This document shows positions 1 through 6,402 of a DNA stretch of 13,797 nt, piece by piece. The stretch covers positions 1-13,797 of the forward strand of contig CAZLNH010000210.1 of assembly GCA_964560775.1 (NCBI GenBank), written 5' to 3'. A program made the position numbers and the translations under genes. The notes beneath the pieces were generated by a model, which was not told the DNA's origin, searched no databases, and worked only from the letters and a program-made list of their open reading frames with translations. The stretch is from Woeseia sp964560775 (lineage in GTDB: Bacteria > Pseudomonadota > Gammaproteobacteria > Steroidobacterales > Woeseiaceae). Position 1 is the first letter of the stretch, and each line of letters begins with the position of its first letter.

Positions 1-48
1 TCGCGGCTGCTGGCGGTTGCGGAGAAAGTCCGATCGAGACGCCGATGA
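1..48 (+). CDS. 3' end of a YfiR/DUF4154-like periplasmic protein (partial)
   Basis: Frame 1 is open from the window edge to a TGA at 46-48 and reads SRLLAVAEKVRSRRR. A C-terminus of the form S-[RK]-LL-x-[LV]-A-x-x-V followed by basic residues is how many YfiR/DUF4154 periplasmic proteins end. In known systems YfiR-type proteins are exported regulators that bind the periplasmic domain of a partner sensor such as the CHASE8 protein YfiN. The next gene encodes a CHASE8-like kinase, so the context agrees. The stop overlaps that gene's start as ATGA (45-48), which implies translational coupling. Only 15 residues are visible, so the family call is an inference from the motif plus the neighbour. 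It could be any gene with a similar tail. Confidence 0.5.
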   Translation, partial: SRLLAVAEKVRSRRR

Positions 49-1943
49 TCGTGGGGCGACCCGGCAACACGATTCGCGGCAAATTGTTGTTCGTCGTGCT
101 CGTTGCGACGTCGCTGGCATTGCTGATCAGCGGTGCCGCGATGGCCATCTATGAATTGCGCGACTTTCGCGAGACCTGGGTCAATGACCTGACGGCGCAG
201 GCGGACGTGATCGGCCTCGCGGCGGCGCCGGCGCTGCAGTTCCAGGACCCCGATGCCGCCTACGAGTACCTCGCGCTGCTAAAGGCCAAACCGAACATCA
301 CCGGTGCGGTCATCTACGAGGCAAACGGCGCGCTTTTCGCCAGCTATTCGCCCTCCGAACAAGACGTGGCGTTTCCCTCGTTGCCGGACGTCGACGGCCA
401 CCAGGTGCGGGAAGGTGAGCTCATTCTGTTCAAGCGCATCGTGGCGAATGACGAGATTCTGGGAACCGTCGGGCTGCGCGCCAGTTATGACCTGACCGGC
501 CGGCTTCTCGACTATCTCGGCATCCTCGGTACGATCATGGCGTTGAGCCTGATAGGTGCCGCCCTGATCTCCCGCCGGCTTCAGCGCACGATTACGGAGC
601 CGATCGCCGAAGTCACGTCGGTGGCACGACATGTCATGGAGCAGCGCGATTTCTCGCGGCGTGCCGCGAAGTCGAGCAATGACGAAATCGGGCTGCTCGT
701 GGATGCCTTCAACGACATGCTGAACGAAATCGGGCGGCGCGCAGAAGTGCTCGAGAGGTCGAACGAGGCGCTCGAACAGCAGGTCAGGGAGCGGGAGCGT
801 GCGGAAGAGGCACGGGAGGCCGGCGAGCGGCGCAACCGGACGCTGGTGACGGCCATTACCCAGGTCGTGTGGGTCGCAAATCGCAGGGGCCATTTCGTCG
901 AGGAACAGTCCGGCTGGTCGCAATATACGGGCCAAACCCGGGACCAGTATTGCGAACTCGGCTGGCGCGGGGCGTTCGACCCAGCGGCGCAAAATGAGCT
1001 CGAGCTTGCCTGGGCGCGGGCGCTGAACGAGCCCGAGGCGTTCGAGCTCGAGCTCAAGCTGTGGCACGCGGCGTCCGGCGCCTACAGGCTCGTGAGTGTT
1101 CGAGCCGTTCCCGTCCTGTCGCTGGAGGAAGCGGTCGATGAATGGATCGGCGCGGTAACGGACATCGAGGACCAGAGACGCAACCAGGAGGCGCTCCGTA
1201 CACTGAATGCCGAGCTTGAGGACCGGGTGTCTGCGCGGACTGCCCAGCTCCAGGCCGCGAACAAGGAGCTGGAAAGTTTCAGCTACTCGGTATCGCACGA
1301 CTTGCGGTCGCCGTTGCGCGCAATCAACGGCTTCGCGAACCTGCTTTGGGAAGATCACAAGGATAAGCTGGACGACGAAGCGCAGCGGAAGCTGTCGATC
1401 ATTCGGGGCCAGGCCGACCGGATGGGCATGCTGATCGACGATCTGCTCGCGTTCTCCAGGCTGGGCAGAAAGTCCATCAATCGGGCCCATCTGGACATGG
1501 CGGAGCTAGTCGCGAACACGTTTGAACGCCTAAACGGCAGCCATGAAAGCAGCAATGCGGAATTCCGGGTCGGCAAACTGCCGGGGGCCACAGGGGATCG
1601 GAGCCTGCTGGAGCAGGTCTGGTCCAATCTGTTGTCGAACGCCATCAAATTTTCTTCGCGCGAGGACCAGCCGCTAGTTGAGGTCGGCGGCATCGTCGAG
1701 GAAAGCGAAAACGTGTACTATGTCCGTGACAACGGCGCAGGCTTCGATCCGCGCTATCAGGGGAAGCTCTTTGGTGTATTCCAGCGCCTGCATGACGAGA
1801 GCGAGTACCCTGGAAACGGCGTGGGCCTCGCGCTGGTTCATCGCATTATCACGCGTCACGGCGGCAGAGTCTGGGCCGACAGCCGCCCCGGGCAGGGCGC
1901 GACCTTTCATTTTTCCCTGCCGAAGGATTTCCCCAATGAATGA
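45..1943 (+). CDS. Membrane sensor histidine kinase (CHASE8-like, HAMP, PAS, HisKA, HATPase)
   Basis: This 632-residue inner-membrane kinase should sense a periplasmic signal and phosphorylate a response regulator. A first hydrophobic segment (about 13-36) and a second (about 156-176) flank a periplasmic domain of about 120 residues. The pattern of that domain (W45, the A60-P62-A63-L64 run, D68, I85-A88-I90-Y91) resembles CHASE8. A HAMP linker (177-232) and a coiled coil (233-262) follow, then a PAS-like domain (264-377). A second coiled coil leads to HisKA with the H-box around SHDLRSPLR (phospho-acceptor H418). The ATP-binding domain has N532 in NLLSNAIKF, the G1 box DNGAGF (562-567) and the G2 box GVGLAL. 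The kinase core resembles phytochrome-type kinases that pair with Rcp1 regulators, and such a regulator is the next gene. The ATG at 45 is supported by its 4-nt overlap with the upstream stop, although no strong Shine-Dalgarno is present. The domain architecture is secure; the ligand is unknown. Confidence 0.93.
   Translation: MIVGRPGNTIRGKLLFVVLVATSLALLISGAAMAIYELRDFRETWVNDLTAQADVIGLAAAPALQFQDPDAAYEYLALLKAKPNITGAVIYEANGALFASYSPSEQDVAFPSLPDVDGHQVREGELILFKRIVANDEILGTVGLRASYDLTGRLLDYLGILGTIMALSLIGAALISRRLQRTITEPIAEVTSVARHVMEQRDFSRRAAKSSNDEIGLLVDAFNDMLNEIGRRAEVLERSNEALEQQVRERERAEEAREAGERRNRTLVTAITQVVWVANRRGHFVEEQSGWSQYTGQTRDQYCELGWRGAFDPAAQNELELAWARALNEPEAFELELKLWHAASGAYRLVSVRAVPVLSLEEAVDEWIGAVTDIEDQRRNQEALRTLNAELEDRVSARTAQLQAANKELESFSYSVSHDLRSPLRAINGFANLLWEDHKDKLDDEAQRKLSIIRGQADRMGMLIDDLLAFSRLGRKSINRAHLDMAELVANTFERLNGSHESSNAEFRVGKLPGATGDRSLLEQVWSNLLSNAIKFSSREDQPLVEVGGIVEESENVYYVRDNGAGFDPRYQGKLFGVFQRLHDESEYPGNGVGLALVHRIITRHGGRVWADSRPGQGATFHFSLPKDFPNE
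1923..1927 (+). promoter_or_regulatory. Shine-Dalgarno AAGGA for the Rcp1-like regulator
   Basis: AAGGA lies eight nt before the ATG at 1936, inside the last codons of the kinase. It fixes the regulator's start and makes the two genes translationally linked. Confidence 0.6.
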
Positions 1944-2376
1944 ATACGAACACGTCGAGATCCTGCTGGTTGATGACAGTGCGCTGGACGCTGAGCTGGC
2001 GATTAGAGGACTCAAGGAACACAACCTCGCGAACGACGTGGAGTGGGTCAAGGACGGAGAGCAGGCACTGGACTACGTCTATCGGCGCGGGCAGTTCGAA
2101 GGCCGCTCCGGTGTGGGGCCGCGCCTGATCCTGCTGGACCTCAAGATGCCGAAAGTGGACGGGATCGAGGTCACGAGGATCATCAAGGGCGACCCGGAAA
2201 TGCGGCATATTCCGATCGTCATCATGACCTCATCGAAGGAAGAAAGGGACATATCCGAGTCATATAGCCTGGGGGCCAACAGTTACATCGTGAAACCTGT
2301 CGATTTCGAGGCGCTGGCGAACGTGGCGAGCCAGGCAGGCTACTACAGGCTCGCGATCAATCGGGTGCCGGGTTGA
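1936..2376 (+). CDS. Single-domain response regulator, Rcp1-like
   Basis: This 146-residue protein is a lone receiver domain with no output domain. The acidic pair D13/D14, the phospho-acceptor D68 in LLDLKMP, T98 in IMTSS and K120 in VKP are all present. A loop insertion before the D68 strand (around 50-62, RRGQFEG) and the ending in an LAINRVP-like tail are typical of Rcp1 regulators that accept phosphate from phytochrome-type kinases. The ATG at 1936 has a good AAGGA Shine-Dalgarno at 1923-1927, eight nt upstream, and overlaps the kinase stop by 8 nt. An in-frame upstream extension lies wholly inside the kinase gene and is rejected. The upstream kinase is its likely phosphodonor. Its output could be direct protein binding or transfer into a wider relay, possibly including the hybrid kinase downstream. 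Confidence 0.92.
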   Translation: MNEYEHVEILLVDDSALDAELAIRGLKEHNLANDVEWVKDGEQALDYVYRRGQFEGRSGVGPRLILLDLKMPKVDGIEVTRIIKGDPEMRHIPIVIMTSSKEERDISESYSLGANSYIVKPVDFEALANVASQAGYYRLAINRVPG

Positions 2377-2388
2377 TGGTCTGGTGCG

Positions 2389-4374
2389 ATGATAACCGGT
2401 GAAGCGGGACGAGCCGGCGATGACGGGCGGATGATGCCGGATCCGCTGCGCGTCCTCTTCGTCGAGGATTCCGCCGTTGACACGGAGCTCATAGCCGCCG
2501 AGCTGAAGCGAGGGGGCTACCGGCTGGATTATGCGCGCGTCGATTCGGAAGAAGGGTTCCTGAAAGCGCTCGATACTACCGAATGGGACCTGATCATCAG
2601 CGACTTCTCGATGCCCCATTTCGACGGCATCAGGGCCTTCGATTTGTTCAACGCAAAATGCCTCGACGTTCCGTTCATTTTCGTGTCGGGGGCGATGGGC
2701 GAGGAGCGCGCCGTCCGGGCCATGAAAGCCGGGGCACGCGACTACATACTCAAAGGCCAATTGGGCAGGCTGAATGCCGCGGTCCAGCGGGAGCTTGCCG
2801 AAGCAGTAAGCCGCCGGAAGAGGCGCGAAGCGGAAGCCGCGAAGCGGCGCGAGCAGCGCCGGCTCGCCGTCGCACTACAGGCGACCGGAGCCGGCGTATT
2901 TGAGTATTCTGTTCCGGCCAATACGCTCGGCTATTGCAACGACCGATTCGCCGAGATTTTTGGCCTGCAACCCGATGAGCTGCCGTCGTTCGAGCGCTTC
3001 CCGGCGTGGTTCCTCGAGCAGATTCACCAGGACGACAGGGAGCGGGCGACGCAGTGCCAGCGTGATTTCATCTCCGGCGCGATCAGGGATTTCGCCCTTG
3101 AATGTCGCGTGCGCCACCGGGATGGCGGCTGGCGAGACGTCACATGCCTCGCTGACGCCGCGGAACGGGATAAGAGCGGCAAAGTCGTCGAGCTCGTCGG
3201 AGTGATGCTCGATCGCACAGAGGAGAAGCAGCTGGAAGAGCATTTCCGACAGGCCCAGAGGATGGATGCTATCGGGCAGCTGGCGGGGGGTATCGCGCAC
3301 GATTTCAATAACCTGCTGACGGTGATCTCGAGCTTCGGTGAAAGCGTCCTCGAGCGCCTGGAGCCGGGTTCGGAAATCCGGGGGGACATGAAGGAAGTGC
3401 TGAACGCCGCTCGTCGGGCGGAGAACCTGACGTGCCAGCTCCTCGCATATTCCCGCCGCCGACCTGTGGTGCCTGCCGTCATCAACGTCAACGCTCAAGT
3501 CGCCGACGTGGATAAGATGTTGCGCCGGCTTCTCGGCGATTCCATCGAATTCAAAACGGATCTTGCGCACGACCTGTGGAATACATACATCGATGCCGGC
3601 GGCCTTGAGCAGATACTGGTCAATCTCGCCGTTAACGCCCGCGATGCGATGCCGGACGGGGGACGGTTGACCATCGAGACGGCCAACGCGACGGTGGGGC
3701 GGGAATTCCTCGACTCCAAGTCGGTGGACATTTCGCCCGGACAGTACGTCACGATATCGGTGACTGACACCGGCATTGGGATGGACGAGCACACCCGGCA
3801 GCACCTGTTCGAGCCTTTTTTTACGACCAAGGGGCCCGGTAAAGGCACCGGTTTGGGTCTTGCGACTTGCTACGGCATCGTCAAGCAGGCCGGCGGCGTC
3901 ATCTGGGTCTACAGCGAGCAGGGGCTCGAGACGACGTTCAAAATACTCCTTCCCGCCGCCTTGGAGGAGCCGCAACCGAAGATTGAGTCCACGCATACCG
4001 AGAAGCTGCGCGGGGACGAGACTCTGCTGGTCGTCGAGGACGACGAAGCGATTCGCCGGCTGGTCGTTCGGCTGCTTGCAATGCTCGGTTACGATGTGCT
4101 CGAGGCCATGAACTCAACCGAAGCGTTGGTGATCGCCGCGGGCAGCAAGCGCCCGATCGACGCTGTCCTGACCGATATCGTCTTGCCGGACGGACAGGGC
4201 CCTGAGCTCGCGCAACAGCTCGCCGAGCGCTTTCCGCGAATAAAGATCATCTACATGTCCGGTTACATACCGGGCGCGATCGAGCGCGACGAGACAATCG
4301 TATTCATACACAAGCCATTCTCGCGGCACGATCTGGCAAAGAAAGTGCGGGATGCCCTGGATCGTGCGGCATAG
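2389..4374 (+). CDS. Soluble hybrid histidine kinase (REC-PAS-HisKA-HATPase-REC)
   Basis: This 661-residue cytoplasmic kinase has no membrane segment. The N-terminal receiver (about 19-138) has E26/D27, phospho-acceptor D72 in ISDFSMP and K122 in LKGQL. A basic, charged helix (140-158) leads into a PAS domain of the PAS_3 type (about 160-278). HisKA follows with the H-box GGIAHDFNNLL (H304). The ATPase domain has N416 in VNLAVNARDA, the G1 box DTGIGM (460-465), the F-box LFEPFFTTK and the G2 box GTGLGL (486-491). A C-terminal receiver (about 544-657) has E550/D551/D552, D596 in LTDIVLP and K642 in HKPF. The HDFNN kinase type commonly feeds its own C-terminal receiver. The N-terminal receiver could take phosphate from the upstream membrane kinase. 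Its first ATG is 12 nt after the regulator's stop, consistent with one operon. Met15/Met16 (2431 or 2434) are plausible alternative starts nearer the receiver fold, and none of the three has a strong Shine-Dalgarno. Confidence 0.92.
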   Translation: MITGEAGRAGDDGRMMPDPLRVLFVEDSAVDTELIAAELKRGGYRLDYARVDSEEGFLKALDTTEWDLIISDFSMPHFDGIRAFDLFNAKCLDVPFIFVSGAMGEERAVRAMKAGARDYILKGQLGRLNAAVQRELAEAVSRRKRREAEAAKRREQRRLAVALQATGAGVFEYSVPANTLGYCNDRFAEIFGLQPDELPSFERFPAWFLEQIHQDDRERATQCQRDFISGAIRDFALECRVRHRDGGWRDVTCLADAAERDKSGKVVELVGVMLDRTEEKQLEEHFRQAQRMDAIGQLAGGIAHDFNNLLTVISSFGESVLERLEPGSEIRGDMKEVLNAARRAENLTCQLLAYSRRRPVVPAVINVNAQVADVDKMLRRLLGDSIEFKTDLAHDLWNTYIDAGGLEQILVNLAVNARDAMPDGGRLTIETANATVGREFLDSKSVDISPGQYVTISVTDTGIGMDEHTRQHLFEPFFTTKGPGKGTGLGLATCYGIVKQAGGVIWVYSEQGLETTFKILLPAALEEPQPKIESTHTEKLRGDETLLVVEDDEAIRRLVVRLLAMLGYDVLEAMNSTEALVIAAGSKRPIDAVLTDIVLPDGQGPELAQQLAERFPRIKIIYMSGYIPGAIERDETIVFIHKPFSRHDLAKKVRDALDRAA

Positions 4375-4421
4375 GCAACTTGTGGCACGTACCGGCGAGG
4401 TATTCAATACGGGCCGACAGG

Positions 4422-4444
4422 GGCCTTGTTGCATGACTCCATTT
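4422..4444. repeat. Terminal inverted repeat of IS copy 1 (transposase 3' side)
   Basis: It contains CCTTGTTGCATGACTCCA, which pairs with the reverse complement of 5494-5516 (17 of 23 identical). The same end recurs at 13276 in the second copy. Confidence 0.75.
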
Positions 4445-4475
4445 TAGGCGTGAGTCTGGTGGCGGGTATTTCTTC

Positions 4476-5450
4476 TTAGGAGACGCAATACCCATCAGGC
4501 ATTCCAAGCTTCGTCATCGTGTTCAGAATTGAACAAGCAATGCGGATCTCAGTTACCTGTGATTCCATAGTGCGGCTTGCAAGGGTACTGCCGAATTCAT
4601 TCTTGAAACGCGACACGGCTGTCTCGACGAGACTTCGCCGCGTGTACCCGGATTCTCTCTGCCAGCAGCGTCGACCGACACGGTCGATATGCCGGATGTT
4701 CTCATCTCGCTGGTCGCTCTCGACGCCTGCATGGTCGCTGGTTTTCGCATTACGCCCGGGCGGGATAAGGATTCTGGTCGGAGTGGGGTCGTCTGACGCG
4801 TGGGTCTCTATGGCACAATAGACGGAAGCCCGGTCGTAAGCGCCGTCCGCTCGCACCGAGGCAAGTCTACGATTTATCGGTGCCAGTAGATCCCGGACCG
4901 GTGTTGAATCGCGCGTGCCGTGCGTCGTGATCTTCGAGTTGAGGATCTCGGCGGTTGTCAGGTCAACGACCAGATGTAACTTTCGCCAAGTTCGTCGATT
5001 GTGCCTGTCCGCCGGAGCAGTCGAGCCGCGGTGCGCTTTCAAGCCTGTGCTATCAATGAGGATGTGTACAGGGCTGTCGGCATTACCCGTATTCCGCAAT
5101 GGCGCCTTGAGGGTTAAGGAGCGGCGAGACAGAGTGGAGTGGTCGGGAATCTCGATGTCGAGCTGCAGCAGCCTGGCAACGGATCGAAGAAAACCTTCGG
5201 TTTGCCGCAAGGCCAGGCCGTAGACCGCACGGACCGTCAATGCCGCCTCAATGGCCGTGTCTGAGTAGCGGCGTTGGCCACCGGGTTTTGCGCCAACCGG
5301 CGGATGCCAGTCGCGAAGTGCGTCTTCTGAAAACCAGATCGTCAGGTCACCGCGTTTGCAGAGCCCAGCCTCGTATTCCCTCCAGTTCCGGACACGATAC
5401 TGCTTTGTCGTATACTTTAGCTGGTTGCGCTGTGGATATATCTGTGGCAC
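4476..5450 (-). CDS. IS5-family DDE transposase
   Basis: This protein cuts and rejoins the element's ends. Starting at the GTG at 5450-5448 it has 324 residues, close to the usual 300-odd of IS903-type transposases. The DDE triad is visible as D133 (ILIDSTGLK), D202 (VRADGAYDR) and E276 (SLVETAVSRFK). The last lies in a perfect Y(2)R(3)E(6)K signature (Y269, R272, E276, K283). The N-terminal KYTTKQYRVRNWREYE block, at about residues 12-27, is the typical start of this subgroup. GTG is chosen because GGAG(A) lies 5-6 nt upstream and the start falls inside the inverted repeats. The same frame stays open to an ATG at 5687, but that stretch crosses the inverted repeat and reads host DNA, so it is unlikely to be the native start. 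The TAA stop is about 54 nt inside the element end. The reading frame is intact, so the element may be active. Confidence 0.88.
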   Translation of the reverse strand: MPQIYPQRNQLKYTTKQYRVRNWREYEAGLCKRGDLTIWFSEDALRDWHPPVGAKPGGQRRYSDTAIEAALTVRAVYGLALRQTEGFLRSVARLLQLDIEIPDHSTLSRRSLTLKAPLRNTGNADSPVHILIDSTGLKAHRGSTAPADRHNRRTWRKLHLVVDLTTAEILNSKITTHGTRDSTPVRDLLAPINRRLASVRADGAYDRASVYCAIETHASDDPTPTRILIPPGRNAKTSDHAGVESDQRDENIRHIDRVGRRCWQRESGYTRRSLVETAVSRFKNEFGSTLASRTMESQVTEIRIACSILNTMTKLGMPDGYCVS

Positions 5451-5460
5451 TGCGGTCTCC
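5446..5460 (-). promoter_or_regulatory. Shine-Dalgarno GGAGA and GTG start of the transposase
   Basis: On the minus strand the sequence reads GGAGACCGCAGTG, which puts GGAG six nt from the GTG. This decides for an internal GTG start over the distant ATG at 5687. Confidence 0.5.
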
Positions 5461-5493
5461 GTGGGCGGGCGAGTCGCACGATCGTAGCTTGGG

Positions 5494-5516
5494 AGGTGGA
5501 GCCATGCACCAAGGTT
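5494..5516. repeat. Terminal inverted repeat of IS copy 1 (transposase 5' side)
   Basis: Read on the minus strand it contains CCTTGGTGCATGGCTCCA, differing from the other end mainly at the two outermost bases and at four internal positions. The two outer mismatches leave the exact element tip slightly uncertain. Confidence 0.65.
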
Positions 5517-5930
5517 CCCAGCAATGGGCAATCCAGTCAGCAAGGCGAGTACGGTTTTTCCCTCTGATACGAATGACCAATTTTCTGTGCGAAAGCCGAA
5601 GACAGGTGCTGCTAACCAGCGACTGACGCCGGACCAGTTTGCGGCCAGCCTCAAGTCGCCAAATGGACTGATGAAAAGCCGGACCAAGCGAGAATCGCTC
5701 AGTCAGTTTGCGCGTCGACGCGATAGGTGCTGTCCCAAAACCGACATTTCGTCGAAGTGTCGTTCCGTCACGGTGGAGATTTTGCCGGTCCGGAGGTCCT
5801 GGGCGGTCCGAATGCGCCGCCGCGGTTTTGAGTCAAAATTTAGGTGTTTGTCCAATAGTCCTGCAAGTCAAAGCACGATCAGCGGCTGTAGCAGAAACTA
5901 TATATATGGAGTAGCCACGTACTCTGTCCA

Positions 5931-5960
5931 ATATTTGACGTATTTAAACTATATTTGACA
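5931..5960 (+). promoter_or_regulatory. Direct repeat ATATTTGAC(G/A), possible promoter or operator
   Basis: ATATTTGACG at 5931-5940 and ATATTTGACA at 5951-5960 differ at one base and start exactly 20 bp apart, about two helical turns. Each ends in a TTGACR that looks like a -35 box. No good -10 follows the second at 17 bp, and the best is a weak TAAGTA at 5980-5985 with a 19-bp spacer. The site is AT-rich and lies about 435 nt upstream of the RHS start. Two-turn spacing would suit a dimeric regulator, but this is only a pattern. Confidence 0.3.
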
Positions 5961-6069
5961 AACCCGAAATAAGGTGTCCTAAGTATGCACAACAAACCAA
6001 ATTAGCCTGGCGCCCCCGGCACCATCTGCGCCTAGAGCTTAGTAGTTCGATAAGCGTGTGGAGAAAAGC

Positions 6070-6402
6070 ATGCACACGGACGCAGTCAAAGATAGTGCCT
6101 CGCGACTCCGGTGCGGTCCTCTATATCAAGTCGATAGCATTGAGCCAAGTCAATTCTGTAATTGCAATTGGCAGCTTGGTTCGCGTATCGCAATCTTTGT
6201 GAGAACTGCAGATTCTTCGGCCATTCTAAACGCTAGAGTCGTCGGCCGTTCAAATGAATCCGATCTGGGCGCATCGTCACGAACGGTGAGTGCCAATCTA
6301 TTGGCATCTCTGTACCCCATGGTTCCAGTTTCCCTACCAAGAGTCATTCCTCCCGAAACTGGTTTTCCTCACACACACCCTTCGGGAGATATCCAATGCT
6401 AA
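6070..6402 (+). CDS. Doubtful small ORF overlapping the RHS start
   Basis: This is a 110-codon frame whose ATG at 6070 follows GGAG (6060-6063) by six nt. Its TAA at 6400-6402 overlaps the RHS ATG as ATGCTAA. That layout would suit a coupled leader ORF. The protein has no recognisable domain, signal peptide or membrane segment, and third codon positions show no GC preference of the kind seen in the kinase genes. It may simply be an open frame in the RHS leader. It is recorded because of the ribosome-binding site and the overlap, not because a function is recognised. Confidence 0.2.
   Translation: MHTDAVKDSASRLRCGPLYQVDSIEPSQFCNCNWQLGSRIAIFVRTADSSAILNARVVGRSNESDLGASSRTVSANLLASLYPMVPVSLPRVIPPETGFPHTHPSGDIQC
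6384..6388 (+). promoter_or_regulatory. Shine-Dalgarno GGGAG for the RHS gene
   Basis: GGGAG lies seven nt upstream of the ATG at 6396 and confirms a start that opens directly into a signal peptide. Confidence 0.6.

Larger units (their letters stand above)
4422..5516 (-). mobile_element. IS5-family insertion sequence (IS903-like), copy 1
   Basis: This element of about 1095 bp carries one minus-strand transposase. The 4422 boundary is set by two facts. Similarity to the second copy begins exactly at GGCCTTG (4422 versus 13276) and is lost upstream of it, and the sequence GGCCTTGTTGCA resembles known IS903-group ends. The 5516 boundary comes from the inverted match to that end (17 of 23 positions). 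Length and layout suit the IS903 subgroup, which is about 1.05 kb with one ORF. No 9-bp target duplication is visible: 4413-4421 reads gccgacagg and 5517-5525 reads cccagcaat. The copy may therefore be old, rearranged, or misbounded by a base or two on the right. It sits 47 nt after the hybrid-kinase stop and does not interrupt that gene. Confidence 0.85.
5517..6395. other. Long intergenic region with no convincing gene
   Basis: About 880 nt separate the IS end from the RHS gene. The first part (5517-5690) is a readthrough extension of the transposase frame with no family resemblance. Base composition drops sharply to AT-rich between about 5880 and 6000, where a TATATATA tract and a 20-bp-spaced repeat occur. 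The open frames here, such as one at 5524-5958 on the + strand, show no recognisable domain, no transmembrane pattern and no codon-position bias. The stretch may hold the promoter and 5' leader of the RHS gene plus remnants of whatever was there before insertion. Confidence 0.6.

Noticed and set aside
279..1490. A 403-codon open frame on the minus strand inside the membrane kinase gene.
   Set aside because: It is antisense to a kinase with intact H, N, G1 and G2 boxes and has no domain of its own. GC-rich coding DNA often leaves long antisense frames.
2875..3996. A 373-codon minus-strand frame inside the hybrid kinase.
   Set aside because: It is antisense to clear HisKA/HATPase motifs and has no recognisable protein features.
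4519..4821. A 100-codon + strand frame inside the IS, repeated at 13377-13679 in copy 2.
   Set aside because: It is antisense to the transposase, and its presence in both copies only reflects the shared IS sequence.
4413..5525. Target-site duplication around IS copy 1.
   Set aside because: The nine bases on each side (gccgacagg and cccagcaat) do not match, and shifting the end by one or two bases does not help.
5524..5958. A 144-codon + strand frame just after IS copy 1.
   Set aside because: It has no family resemblance, signal or codon bias. It begins at the IS edge and runs into the AT-rich patch.
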